Part shown: positions 1 through 11,162 of the stretch, piece after piece | Layout of the letters: each line of letters begins with the position of its first letter | Position numbering within the stretch: the stretch's first letter is position 1 | Source: Cladochytrium replicatum | Lineage: Eukaryota; Chytridiomycota; Chytridiomycetes; Cladochytriales; Cladochytriaceae | Reading direction: 5' to 3' | DNA: 64,000 nucleotides | Assembly: GCA_025526935.1 (NCBI GenBank) | Contig: JAHLKD010000034.1 | Coordinates: 62,001-126,000, forward strand | The notes under the pieces: generated by a model | Told to the model about the DNA's origin: nothing | Database searches by the model: none | Seen by the model: the letters and a program-made list of their open reading frames with translations, nothing else | Position numbers and translations under genes: made by a program

Positions 1-136
1 TGCTTCTCTCCGCAAGTCGATCCCAATCTTCCGGATACAATCCGTTTGATCGAGCCCTCGTGAGGTCAAGCTCTTTCTGATCGATTCGTCTCGGGAGTTC
101 TTCAAGATAAAGGTCAAGCACAGACGGCGTTGCCAT
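1..136 (-). CDS. Partial unknown ORF running off the left edge
   Basis: An open frame reads leftwards from an ATG at 136-134 to the window edge, giving about 45 residues that begin MATPSVLDLYLEELPRR. An in-frame stop lies just upstream of the ATG, so this would be the true start if the gene is real. The stretch is leucine- and charge-rich and looks coding, but it is short and matches no family I recognise. It could also be chance. Confidence 0.22.
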   Translation of the reverse strand, partial: MATPSVLDLYLEELPRRIDQKELDLTRARSNGLYPEDWDRLAERS

Positions 137-646
137 CGCTTCCAATCTTTATCGCCATCGACGCACATCGATAGCAACTCAGCGACATTCTGTGGATTTA
201 TCCAATGAGGATTTCATTCGAAAAGCTCGTTCGCGGCAATACAAAGCGGCTCACATCCATAAAAATCGGCTGCTCGAAGCAGATCCACTGCGGCAGTACT
301 GTCTCGAGGAGCTTGGTCACCAAGACAACCGGAATATATGAAGTTCAAGACGCATCGAATTGTTTGCTCATCAAAGTTTGTGATGGTTAGCTTCGAGCTG
401 GTGGTTTCAGTCGTCTCGTTACGGAAGAGGTGTTCGAAGAAGTTAGATTTAGGAAGAAATATGGCTGAATTTGCCTACTCAGAATGAACTTGTGGACAGG
501 AATGTAAGAGGCAAGTCTCGCAATTGGGCAGCGTGCAATCAGTTCAAAGTATGACCGGTCCGACGAAAACAAGAGTTTTGAATATGAGTTGGAAAGCACG
601 TCATCTCTGACTTGGTAAGGCTGCGGGTAAGAAACATTACCCAAGT

Positions 647-1030
647 CTCATCATTCATATTGATCGTACGGAGTTGGGGCGGACGAAGAGAGCTCTCGGC
701 GAAGAACGTCGCGATGAGATCTTTCTTTGCGCAAAGTTTGCCACTGTTCGATCGGCAACTGACCAGGGAATGCGTTAAACTGTGACTTTTCATTGCGGAG
801 CTTTGGAGACCAAGCCCTTGGAGGAGAATGTTGAGGCGTTGAATGTCAAGCTGAGCCCTAGGGAATTAGCTTTTGTTCGATCCGTAGCGGGAGAGATTCC
901 TGTCAGCGCTTTGCGTACACGGAGGATGGGACGAAGCTGGGTTACGTTTGACGTCAAATTGATTGGCGTGATGAGTCAGTCGGAATTGTTATCACGATTG
1001 GCATCAGCAATGGCCACCAATAACTCTTGA
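647..1030 (+). pseudogene. Decayed aldo/keto reductase (AKR) remnant
   Basis: Two blocks in different frames resemble an NADP-dependent aldo/keto reductase. The first, about 660-778, reads ELGRTKRALGEERRDEIFLC, like the early (alpha/beta)8-barrel block in which AKRs have a GKAL..RRD.V.LATKF pattern, and ends at a stop. The second, about 797-905, reads KPLEENVEALNVKLSP then RELAFVRSVAGEIPV, like the C-terminal AKR block (Y/P-LEENIGAL.VKLT). The middle of the enzyme, with the catalytic Tyr/Lys/His and most of the barrel, is missing. I infer a gene reduced by internal deletion and frame loss. A second decayed AKR lies at 10.3-10.8 kb. The family call rests on motif resemblance only. Confidence 0.4.
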
Positions 1031-1133
1031 CGTTTAATCAATTGATTGAAATGAAAAGACTGCGTACAGAAATCGTGTTCGTGCAACACAAATGAACCAA
1101 ATGAAGCTCAATAGGACAACCTTCATAAGTTAA

Positions 1134-1741
1134 TCAAACCTCGCTATCGTGGAGAAGCATATTCTGCAAGAAAACATGTCAATACACTTACTGTGCGTCC
1201 AATGCCCATGAACTTACCGGAACGAAATCCTTTATTGGGTAAACATGTGCGCAATTCGGGCAAACCATCTTGCCGTTCTTTATTCTCGTCTAAATATGAT
1301 AGTCAAAAATCCGGATCACACTGTTGAAAAGTGGTTCTAAGTACCTGTAGCAGAATCCTGTGAATCCGCGTAAGGATCTCTTGGTCTTCAGTGTCGTCAG
1401 ATGGCTTTTCTTGTGGAAGAACATCGAGACCCAGCTGTTAAAAATTCGAAATAAATGAGCCAGGGTGCTTCACGTCTCATCCACAAAATCGCTCTCGTTC
1501 AACGGTATTTCCATCATCTCCTCCAAATCCCCTTTCTACGCCAAATTACCGCATATGCCGTGGCCACCAGCGCCGGCCAATCAATCTTTGTCAGCAACCT
1601 CCTAGCGAAATCGAGGTTCACTTCGACATCGTCGTCCGGGCTATTTTCCAGCTCTGCGTCCTCTATTTTCAGCGGGAAGTTGTTGTTTCCCGCGCAGGCC
1701 TTGACGTGGCATTGCAGCAGGTTGTGAGTGAGCAGGCGCAT
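1134..1741 (-). CDS. TRM112: TRM112, methyltransferase activator subunit
   Basis: Four exons: 1741-1550, 1434-1345, 1289-1218, 1163-1134 (127 aa), with introns of 115, 55 and 54 nt and intact phase. The protein starts MRLLTHNLLQCHVK and contains the WPALV block, the MVCPNCAHVYPI zinc-type block and the C-terminal PNMLLHDSE, all hallmarks of Trm112. Length is close to yeast and human Trm112 (about 125-135 aa). In eukaryotes Trm112 is the obligate partner of several SAM methyltransferases acting on tRNA, rRNA and translation factor eRF1 (Trm9, Trm11, Bud23, Mtq2). Only the usual CPxC-type pair is visible in the zinc region. The call is firm; exon borders come from consensus sites and the match to the family. 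Confidence 0.93.
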
Positions 1742-1957
1742 GTCAGAAACCGGAAACTTGAGCTGAAACTAAAATGTGCCGGAAAGGCGCAGATATGAGT
1801 GTGGAAAATCAAAGCCACCGACGATGTTGTTCAAAGTAGTTGTCTATACTGATCCTTTGACCAAGCTTATTACAATCTGACAACAATAAACTTTGTTATT
1901 TAACAGTCTTTTACATTAAAAAAGCAACACACAACTTGTAAAACTCTCTACGGGCTC

Positions 1958-2905
1958 CTATTGTCTGTTCGAGCTCGAGGATCCCTGCAGCACAGGCATC
2001 CCGAATGTAATCACCACCGAGCCATTCATGATTCCAAGGTGGCCATAGACACGCTGGCCGTTGGGAGTAGTGGAATTGAGTGGTGTTCCCATGTTGGTGT
2101 GGTCTGCGTTCACCGAGATTGTGAGTGGCAGGACGTTTGAAACTTGGTAGAGTGGGACGAGGGAGTCGGTGAGCGGTGCGGTTCCAAGGAAAACTTTCTA
2201 TAGCTGTGAGCAAAAAGAATGGAGTATTTTATGTTGTTACTAACCATGCTTGGTGAATGCGTGCTTTGGTATGTGAATTCCTGTTGGTCTTCAATCAGGA
2301 ATCATACCTGCGGGACTTTGATTGGTGGGGACTCACTGTTATCCATGTAATGATCCATTGGCTTGGTAAAGCACTCTACAAATTCGTTGAGGAACGGCGT
2401 CCCCCATACAAAGTAGCAGCTAATCAGGTCGTTCTATGACGAATAAAACGTTTAAGAAAATGAACTCCAGTGCATGTCGCTGTGGTGGTGACTTCACCCA
2501 AAATCCTCTGAACCCAGGCGTCGCAACAAGTTCCGGCGGAACCCCCGAAAAGGAAAAGTCGCACGAGTTCACAACGACCTTGACCTGTCTGATTCCATTG
2601 ACCATCGCTTCCACAACAACGGCGTTGAACCTCATCGATAAATGGCTTGCCCACCACTTTGTCGTCCTGAACAGGTTTTTGTTCGAGCCGCTACCACTGG
2701 CGTTGACGAACAGCGCGCGGAAACTGCCCTCGGAGCCGGATGGGTCGATGAAGACGTTGAGGTGGGACGTCCATGTCGTTGTTGTAGGTTCCGGCGGTGG
2801 GGGGTTTAGGGTCAGAGTGGGCAGACTCCCTGGCTGTGCGAGGATTGGACCGCCTGGGCTTGCTGGGACTTCGTAGTACGATGGCAGGGCGTCATCCGGA
2901 TTCAT
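1958..2905 (-). CDS. Unrecognised protein, about 252 aa, three exons
   Basis: Best model: exons 2905-2498, 2433-2308 and 2197-1958, joined by introns of 64 nt (starting GTGAAG, ending CATAG) and 110 nt (GTATGA to CTATAG); all junctions keep phase 0. The N-terminus MNPDDALPSYYEVPASPGG is proline-rich and disordered-looking. The body has mixed strands and aromatic residues (WTSHLNVFIDPS, SCYFVWGTPF, TISVNADHTNMG). No signal peptide or membrane helix is evident. An alternative acceptor within the second intron would add the 12 residues EFTYQSTHSPSM, so alternative splicing is possible. I recognise no family. It is convergent with nothing informative: TRM112 lies downstream on the same strand. 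Confidence 0.6.
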
Positions 2906-3609
2906 GGTGATGGGAGGGCAGCGTGGTGGGACGCCAGGACCTCAAATTTGTTGATGGCGCGTCTCGTTTAAATATGTTCCCATTGGACCGTTGGAACTGG
3001 TCGGTCGGATTTCGGATTCTGATGCAGTTGGGCGCATGCGCTGGCAATTCCAAACTCGCCTTTTGTGCCGCCACAATCATGAACTGACCCACCGTGCTAC
3101 ACCGTCGACGAAGCAAGTCGTGGGCTCATCCACGGGTGCCTCCACGTCCTTCAGATCCTTCTAGCCTGTTTTTCTGATCAAATTACGCTAGATTTTGTGA
3201 AAACGAATGTTGGAGAATAGAGTTTTAGGGCTCAAACATTGATTGCACAAGACAAGCTTCAAACTCTTTTGGTGTTACGAGAAAAACTTTGCTGCGACCA
3301 CGTCCAAGTTCCGCTAGTTTGCTGGGCAAGAATTCCTGGCCGGAATCTTAAACGAAGCAGCAAACGTAGCTAACTTTGGCAGCAGTCCACAGCATAATGG
3401 GAGTACTAATCCGTATCAGCTCTTGTTTGAGTAATTTGCACATGGTCACCACGGGATTCCCCCAGGCATTCAACTTTTGTCTAAAGTATGTTTATAAAAG
3501 ATTTATTGAAAAGAAAGGAGTGCGCACATCGATATGATATCTCAAAAAACATATTCCCACTATCAGCCAGCCATCTAAAAAAACTCTTGCAAACAAATAT
3601 CCTTTCCTT
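2906..3609. other. Intergenic, 0.7 kb
   Basis: Between the starts/ends of two minus-strand genes. I see no convincing coding exon, tRNA or repeat. It should hold the promoter of the unknown gene at 1958-2905 and the terminator of the pseudokinase gene. Confidence 0.5.
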
Positions 3610-5480
3610 TCAGTTGGGCTCCTCCGATTCAATCGCGACCCTATAGTTCTGCCCCGCATTGTTATCCCACCTCCCATACGCATCGCACAGTGCAAACTCG
3701 ATCATATCCGCGTCCCTGACGTCGACCTCGAACCTCGCCGACACGGCCGGGATGTCTACGAACGTTTTCCACCCGTCGCGTGTGCAGCGCATGAAGCCGC
3801 GGAAGGATTCCGAGAGCCGGCCGTAGAGGAACGGGACGCCGTCGTGGGTCAGTGCGATGTCGAGGCTTCGGACGGGTGAGGTGCTTGTGCTTTGAGATTG
3901 TAAGGCAAAGTTGGTTGCGATGCCTGGGACCCGGGAGAATCGAGAGGTCGGGCGGGAGGGCTGCACTGTGTGAGAGTGGGAGGGTACGTCGACGTTGGTG
4001 AGGGTGAAACCCGAGCTCATGGCTTCCAGAATGGCGCTGCAAAAGCAACAAAAAAAATAGTGAGGAATCGAATCTACACGGACGAGGCTTTGTGGTTCTA
4101 CTACCTCCGGTGTTTCGCGAGCGTGTGGAGATGCATCGGATCCTCGTGCTGTCGGATACCGTGCCAGTGCTGCTGATACTTGTCCTCCGAGCCGTCCTGG
4201 TCGCAGACCACCGCGCGCTTGACAAACTCGCTGTTGAGGATCTCGTGGACTGTGGGGCGGTTCTCGGGGTCCCGCGAGACCATGCGCACCAGGAGCGCTT
4301 TCATGTCCGCGTCGGTGCACCATCCGAGCGGGTCGAACCCGCGGTGGTCAAACATGCTCCGGCCGCTTTCTTCACCGCTGGGTGGCCCATCAACATCATC
4401 CGAGACGGCATCCTTCTGCTTGGAACGGCTGAGGTCGACCAATCTGTCGCGGAAGACGTAGTCGGAGGGAATCGCAGGGCCAAAGACGGATTTTAGTAGC
4501 CAGAGGCCGAGGAGGTACACATCTGCGGCTTTGGCGTCGTAGAAATCGACGATTTCGGGGGGAAGGTATTGGTTGTCAGACTTGAGTATGCCGGCGGGGG
4601 TGAAGAGGGAGGTTGTGTCGCGGACGGTCGTTTTGGAGCGTTTAGCGGTGGATTGTTGGAACTTGGCGGTTTGGGCGCGCTGGATAGCACCGGAAGGGAA
4701 TCCGTTCACCTGAAAGCGAGAGAATCGGTGAGTGAAGGGAAACGAGCGGATTTGAGTTGGGAGACTTACGGGGAAGGAGACACCTCCCGTTTCAACAAAA
4801 ATGGCAGAACCGAGTGCACCGAGCTTGAACGAGCCTCCTTTTGACCAGATGACGGCTTGCTCACTCAGCAGGTCTCTATGGGCGTACCCTTGCGAGTGCA
4901 ACACAGCGACAGCTTGCACCAGCTTTTTGAAAGTGCACCACAAGTCCCGCTCATCGACAAAGCTGATGGAGGGCTGGGTCTTGATTTCAGCAGGCAAGAT
5001 TAGGTATGCATGTCGACGCCCAAATACAGCGTCGTAGGTGGGAAGAAACAGGCTCGGCTCGATGGCTGAAAACCTCCTCGACAAACGAATCTCTTCATTG
5101 ACTCTACGCTTGAAGTCGGCGTACAAGTCCGCAGGGATATTGTTTGCAGGCGAGCTTTTCAAGTTGCAGAAAGTTGGGGCATGTTGGATCTTGACCGAGT
5201 ATCCTGCACAGGGAACAATGCCGAAGTTGGGGATTCTGTGGCCGGGGGCATACTTCAAAATGTTCTTTTTGAGCAGTGACTTGCGGAAGGTCTCGTTCCA
5301 GAAGGACGAGAGCTTGAACGGCGAGCGACGTTTCCAGGTGGTTTCATCCTCGTCGGGGCGGGGATCTCTGGTGATCACCCTTGGCTTCGTCGAGCCGAAG
5401 ATAGCGTCGGAGCTCTGAGGCTCGAGGAGGGTAGCAGTGCTCTCCATGACAGTAGTTGCTGGTTGTGGGATGTTGGACAT
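3610..5480 (-). CDS. Pseudokinase with C-terminal CBM21-like domain
   Basis: Exons 5480-4770, 4709-4105, 4036-3610 (580 aa); introns of 60 and 68 nt. Residues about 60-420 form a protein-kinase-like fold: a YSVKIQ strand-3 lysine, a hinge (HAYLILP), the catalytic loop AHRDLLSEQ near 200-208, KLGALGSAIF near 219-228, YLPPEIVDFYDAKAADVYLLG, and the late DPENRPTVHEIL block. The DFG aspartate is replaced (ALG), and the lysine and asparagine of HRDLKPEN are leucine and glutamine, so metal-dependent catalysis should be lost or very weak. The last roughly 85 residues read LYGRLSESFRGFMRCTRDGW, then TFVDIPA and RWDNNAGQNYRVAI, the pattern of CBM21 glycogen/starch-binding domains such as those of PP1 glycogen-targeting subunits; CBM25/53 is the al­ternative. 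I infer a cytosolic scaffold acting on storage glycogen. Confidence 0.82.
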
Positions 5481-5629
5481 ATGTTGAGAGGGTGAGAAAA
5501 AGCAAAGTGTGGATCACAGATCACAGATCGGCAGTGGGGTCCCGTGACAGAGCTCATGTGACCAGCCGTGCCCGCCACAATTCGATTCGCTGGCTCAAAT
5601 CAACAAATCCAAAGGAAAGCCAAAATCCA

Positions 5630-5848
5630 ATGCCCGGCGATATCAACACAGAACACGCCCAGGTGCAGGCGGGAAGAATCGAACGGAGGATCGTAAAGAA
5701 ACGAACAGTTGCTACCATGACGGTGTGGAGTCTGGCTCCCCATCTCGAGAACTTGTCGGCAGATTCGCACAACGACAACTTGGTCGATCACGAGCGCAAA
5801 CCCTCTCCAGCTGAACCATCTGGAGACAAATCTGTTGATTCCACTTGA
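5630..5848 (+). CDS. Possible small ORF, 72 aa
   Basis: An uninterrupted frame from ATG 5630 to a stop at 5848 encodes a charged 72-residue peptide (MPGDINTEHAQVQAGRIERR at its start, acidic and serine-rich end). It lies in the 608-bp divergent interval between the pseudokinase gene and the gene at 6089, so it may simply be promoter DNA open by chance. No family recognised. Confidence 0.2.
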   Translation: MPGDINTEHAQVQAGRIERRIVKKRTVATMTVWSLAPHLENLSADSHNDNLVDHERKPSPAEPSGDKSVDST

Positions 5849-6088
5849 TTTTGCTCTTCAGAGCGCAGTTGCGGTGTTGGTGATGGGTCCTTTCCACCAC
5901 ATTATTGTTTATTGTATTATTATTGTTATATACGTAAAGAGATTCAACCGTCTTATATCAGGGCATCGTCCTACGGAATGCCATCAACAAACCATCCCGT
6001 TGTCTGTTGTCTGCCTGTGCTCAGTCTTTTGAAAAGCGTGTTTCATCCGCGCTGTCTCTCCACATAAAACTTTTCTTCCTCCGCTGAG

Positions 6089-6924
6089 ATGACTGCCGTA
6101 CAGAGCTCGCGATGGTAAGCTGACTCTGAAATATCCATCTCAGTTGCAAGACCACTCAGTCTAATTGCAATGGTGTATTTTCTTTCTTCAGGTCCGACGA
6201 TATCCGCTCCTCTCTGGAAGACGCCTTTGATGCCATCGCTGACGGTGGCGACAACTTTGCGGCCTTTGCGGAGGCCTTCCCGCCCGTCACTTCAAAGTCC
6301 TCAGACTCCACCGGCGTAGCCCTCCTCTCCGACGCAGCACAGCAACCCGACGACGACCTTGCCGACATCGAGGAGTTCAAGTTCGAGCCGCTCAACGACG
6401 ACTTTTCGAGCTTCCAGTCCGCCGGTGCCGCTCAGCAGCAACCTGCGACAAAGTCCACAGACAATAACAAGGTCTCAACGGAAGCAAAGCTGGCCATCGA
6501 CACCAAAGCATCCGCAAAGCAACAACAACATCCAGAAAAACGCAGTCTCTGGAGCTCATTCAACGACGACGACGAATCCGATGACGAAGAAGACGAGCTT
6601 GAAAGGAACCTTACCCTTACCAACTCGCCGCGTATCGCACCATCGACGCCCGATGACGACGACTTGACTGCTTCCGGCTCACAGAAGGGCAGCACAACTG
6701 GTAATACTGAAAAGTCCTCGTTCTGGGGAAGGACGCTGGGAAGAAAGGTCAAGACGGAACAACCCAGGGCAACCGAGATGAAGACTATGGGTGGGGGTAG
6801 TAGCCAGGAAGTCTATGACGACGATATCGATGTGATGGAGTATGGTGTTCGCACGCAGACGCAGAATGGAACGGGTCTCTTTCGCATGCTCTGCGGCTCG
6901 GTTACGGGGTGCTTCCGCGGTTGA
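6089..6924 (+). CDS. Acidic low-complexity protein, 252 aa
   Basis: Exon 1 (6089-6114, MTAVQSSR plus two bases) is joined over a 77-nt intron (GTAAGC to CAG) to exon 2 (6192-6924). The N-terminal block SDDIRSSLEDAFDAIADGG looks like an amphipathic helix; the middle is rich in D, E, S, Q and T with repeated acidic tracts (DDDESDDEEDE) and is probably disordered. The end is different: GLFRMLCGSVTGCFRG, with two cysteines in a hydrophobic tail that might be lipid-modified or membrane-associated (inference). No enzyme motif is visible and no family recognised. It is divergent from the pseudokinase gene and shares its 608-bp promoter interval. Confidence 0.7.
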
Positions 6925-7213
6925 TTGCGCACATGTCCAATTCCTTCCTTTCCTTTTCATTTTCGAAAGCTCCAGGGTTCCTTGAAGCTTTCTCTGTACT
7001 TTTTCGGTTGCCTCACTACTTCGTCCTGCTCTTTATTTTTTATATAAACCCATGTACAGCTTAATCTGAGTGACTGCTATTCCCTCAGGCAGTCCCTTCT
7101 GCTTCACACCAAGTCCTTGTTTCAAGTTTTCTCGACGTCGTGCAGTCTGTCCATGTCAATACCAGTCCGGACTCTTCCTCCACACCAACTCGAATCAGGT
7201 GACGACGACTTGC

Positions 7214-8056
7214 ATGTTCCAAAGTGCCGGTTACCTCAAGCGGAAAGCAAGGCAAGGCGACGGCCAGAACAGATTCAAGTACATCCAGTCGCTGGTGAAC
7301 CAGTTCCAGGCTGCTGACGCTGCCAGTAAAACAGGTATCTTCGCCATCCTTTCCAAATTCTATCGGCTCACCTCGTTGTTTCCAAGAAACCAAAGTTCAA
7401 ATTCTTGCACATCTGGCCAACTTTGCCTATGATCCCATCAACTACGACTTTTTATGGGAGCTTAATGTGCATGAATTGTTTCTCGGTACGTTTTTATCCC
7501 ATAGTTTCGAATGAAAACTCTCACTCTTTCGTAAATTTGGAACTGGCCAACAGACATTTTGGCGGAATATGATGTTCAAGACAATCGGCTGATTGAGTTC
7601 TCAGCGGTCGGGATCTGTAACTTTTCGTCAGGCATGGACATTCGACGCTTTTCATGTGATTATCACATTCTTCTTCTGACTACCCTACCCGCCTCTTTCA
7701 GACCTCCGCGTGCAGCAATATGTTTTGGACGCCGAGAATGACGCGATAACGCTCCTGGTCGGTTCGCTCAAATCCAGGCAAGCATCCAAGCAGAGCGAGA
7801 CTCCTCCGGATAAGGATTCGGAGGTCAATACCATCACGGCCGTCCTTTCAGGTTTACTTTTGCTCATCTCGCCGCAGACAAAAGAAGGTTTGCTTGAACA
7901 AGCGTCCGTGACGTGAGCCTGATAGCCTGTCCATGTTTTTTAGTCATCGTTACAGATGAACTCAGATCTGTGTTGGAAGAATTGCGGGAAAAGTGGGATG
8001 AGGATGTTCGTGTGCAGAACTTGTGTGAGCTTTTCATTCAAGATTACTTCCAGTAG
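7214..8056 (+). CDS. ARMC7-like armadillo-repeat protein
   Basis: Five exons: 7214-7334, 7396-7485, 7554-7631, 7702-7887, 7944-8056 (195 aa). The protein matches the small armadillo protein ARMC7 along its length: RFKYIQSLVNQFQ, ILAHLANFAYDPINYDFL, LIEFSAVGICNFSS, and an ITAVLSGLLLLISP repeat core. ARMC7 of animals is about 198 aa and is linked to the spliceosome. The third intron (7632-7701) starts with GC rather than GT; the cleavage is supported because it restores the family block CNFSSD. The other introns are GT-AG. All phases are consistent. Downstream, 8057-8384 has no gene I can see. Confidence 0.85.
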
Positions 8057-8384
8057 CGATCAAAGATAGTCCGGCCATCCGTTAACGTTACGTAGACAGG
8101 CTGAGCCATAGTATGGACGGAGGTGGGCGACGAATGTGCGCAGGGAGGGAGGAGGGGCGGGAGAGAGGACGTCGACGAAATTCGGACGGCTAGGGACCGA
8201 AAGAGTGAGAAAAGTACTTGGTGTTTGCGAAGAGTGTTTTATCGAGGAACAACTACTTGATCTGTTCAGTATTTATTGAGGAACACTGTATGATCTGGCC
8301 GATGCGTTTATGAAGAACTTTAGTATGTCAAACAGATGTGTGAGCATTCTTGTTATGGCTTCTCAGATCAACTGCAATGGTGTG

Positions 8385-9963
8385 ACGTATCTTACCTCAA
8401 AACTGGTGCATTCTACTGCCTCGATAGTCCAAGTAAGCTCCAGCCCGCTTCTCGCCCACCACTTGGGGGCATCAACACTTGTGTAGAGTCGCTGGATCAA
8501 GTTCATATTTTACGTTGCTCCGAACCAGTAAACTCATTTTGTATTGTTAGATGACAACATCTCGTTTTTGCTCCCACCACTGAATGAGAGATCTGTACCC
8601 GTTAGAGGGAGCCCTATCTAACATTCCCGATGTACAAGTTAGTTCAAGATTGCTGTTCTTCCACCAATCGAGCACGTAGACATAATCCCGTCTCGATGGA
8701 CCGATGACCATACTTTAACTCCAATCCACTTCTTTTCCACCAATCAAGCACCGAAGTCAATCCTGTTAGGCTCGTCCAATCCATCGCATGAGCAGACCAA
8801 TTTAGTTCAAGTCTACTATTCTTCCACCAATCTGGAACTGTGATCCGCTCACATTCGCTTGCTTCGTCCATCGCAGACGCACTCCAACGCATTTCGAGCG
8901 AGCACAATGGACTTCCACCAATCGAGCACACTTCCAGCACACCCGTACTTGTTGCCAGGTCCATGTAGAAGCACTCCATTTCATGGGGAGTCCGCTGTGT
9001 TTCCACCATTCAAGGACTTGCACAGAGCTTACCTTTGTTGTAGCCTGCTTTATCCATGGCGATCTCGGTGTACTTAATCTTCAAACCACTGGACTTCCAT
9101 TCAAGCGAGGAAAAATTTCCCTCCACACTTGCCCAGTCAATTGCCCCGTACTTTAGTTCCCACCTGCTTGGATCCACCAGTCAAGGACATCGACACGTCC
9201 TGCGCTACTTGCATGGTCCATCGCCTTTCATCTCTGAGCTCAAGCCCGCTGTTCTTCCACCACTCTAACTTCGCATTGTCCCCGCCCTGACTCGCAAGAT
9301 CAATGGAATATACGTCGTACATCAAGTCCAACCCATTTGATTTCCACCACTCCAGCACATCCACATTTTTGGAATGATCCATCGCCCGAGTTGACCATCT
9401 CAGCTCCAGCCCACTGTCTCTCCACCAATTCAACACGTCAATACGGGCACGCATGCTGGCTTTGTCCATCGCACTTTCAGTCCACTCAAGCTGCAACTCC
9501 GACTGTTTCCACCACTCCAACACGTCGACGTGACCCTCGCTGCTCGCCAAAGGGGATATCGCTCCACTTGCGCTCTAGCCCGCTCTGTTTCCACCACTCA
9601 AACCATCAACGTGCCCGAGTAAACTGGCCGAGTCGAGAGTGTCATTGGCATAGCTTTGCTTGATGCCACTCGCGCGCCACCATTCGAGGACGGAAATGGC
9701 CCTTGCTACTGGCAAGCTTGACAGAGTCGGCGACGGGTGGGAAGAGGGTCCGCGCCGGATGAGAGGAGGAGGCTGAGGAGGTCTACACGGCCGAGTTTGG
9801 AAGGCTGGTCATAGGAAGTAGGTTTTTGGAGACGAGAGCGGTGCGGGCTGGGTGTAGGCGAAAGTGTGTGGAGAGGTTGAAGGCAAGCTTGGGTTTACGG
9901 GCCAAAGTGCCCAGAAGAAAAATGATTCTGTTGATGAGTTCGACGGGGAGGGGCAGGAACCAT
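8385..9963 (-). pseudogene. Decayed F-box-like WWK-repeat gene (copy 1)
   Basis: Read leftwards from an ATG at 9963, this begins with a broken F-box-like N-terminus (PVELINRIIFLLGTLARKPK, then LAFNLSTHFRLHP) and continues with many ankyrin-like units ending in VLEWWKQSELQLEW, VLNWWRDSGLELRW, VLDWWKRSGLELKY, down to APKWWARSGLELTW near 8400. The units fall in at least two frames with stops between them, so no long product can be made. It belongs to the same family as the intact gene at 11163-12329 and is oriented opposite to it. Promoter and terminator were not recognised. Confidence 0.75.
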
Positions 9964-10255
9964 CACCGGCAAGACAAATTTTGGAGCCGAAAACTTTGGG
10001 CCAGAAATGCCGTGTGTTCTGGGTTTGAGGAATCGCTTGCGATTATCAAGGCAGCATACTATGCCCGCCAGGTTAACTTCTTTGAGTAAGGAGATTCACA
10101 CACAACAACCATTTAATGACGCAATCTCAATGTTGCAAAAAAGCGCTGCAAATGGCTGCAGGATGGAGAAAATGAACGTGTGGTTGGAGAAGCGTTGCGC
10201 ACGGTTGAGATTCACAGGTAGCTCCAACAAATATACACGGTGGGGATCAAACTAA

Positions 10256-10980
10256 GTGATCGAACTGCTTGGGCTTCACGTGCTCCGAAGATGCGCTTGC
10301 CGCTCAAACCTTTCTGCTTCGGCAGAGGTGAAACTTGGACGATTTAGTACGATCTGGAAAGGGTCCTATACATGGGTGCGTACAGCATGTTTGCCTGGCA
10401 GCTTGCAAAAGCAAACGCAGTGTGGAGAACGGCTGGACAAAGTTCGTTCGATGCAAAACTACTACAATTGTACAGAGAAAACGCTCGCCGTTACCCTATT
10501 CTCAATTTGTTAACCTTTCACCAACTATTGCTTCACCGCGAAGAAGAGCGCGAAGTGATTCCATACTGTATTGATGCGCCTAGCGGTCATTACCTACGCA
10601 CCCCTTGCCCGGGGTCTTTTGGCGTTGCGTGAAAATGGCTCGACCGCACGTTCATTGAAATGGGATCAAATGTACGGTCGCTTAAAGACTGCTGATCTCG
10701 AAATCATGAACCGCTTTGCCGAGGTTTCTGTAATGTTAGGTTTTTCACTCAGGTATGAACATGTTTTGAGTTTGGAAAGCGTTTATCGTCAATTTGCAGA
10801 TCAAGGACGTCAAACCAGGCAATTGCATGCGATATCCAACTATCACAGGAAGGTATCAAATATCTTGGCGAACCGTATCACCCGAAAGGGATCGAAAGTA
10901 GGCAAGCATAGTCATGCCGTGAACTTCTCACTGACAGAAAACAGATCGTTTGTGAGGAATATCATTTGGGTTCACTGATA
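10256..10980 (+). pseudogene. Decayed aldo/keto reductase, second copy
   Basis: Blocks in successive frames follow the order of an aldo/keto reductase: [47 protein letters not shown] and AVITYAPLARGLLAL. In working relatives these read roughly [36 protein letters not shown] and GVIPWSPLARG. Order and spacing are kept but several frameshifts separate the blocks, so the gene is dead. It lies between WWK-repeat copies 1 and 2. The part after 10720 no longer resembles the enzyme. Confidence 0.6.
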
Positions 10981-11162
10981 GGGTACGCAACGCAGCTCAT
11001 GCTCTTTATTATATCAATATGCTATGAAAATTATCGAGTTCCTAAGTGGCCAAAAGTCACCATCATTAACGATTGACGAGTGCCTTCATTTCTGTATAGA
11101 GTCACTTCATCCACGCGATTTTTTAGCAGTCCGTTGTTAATCTTCGGTGTTGACCCCCACAA

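Noticed and set aside
2434-2449. Apparent 16-nt intron (GTTTTATTCGTCATAG) in the unknown gene at 1958-2905, and a 27-nt one at 2281-2307
   Set aside because: Both disappear with ordinary introns: a 64-nt intron starting at the GTGAAG upstream with the same acceptor, and a 110-nt intron from 2307 to 2198, keep the phase without ultrashort introns.
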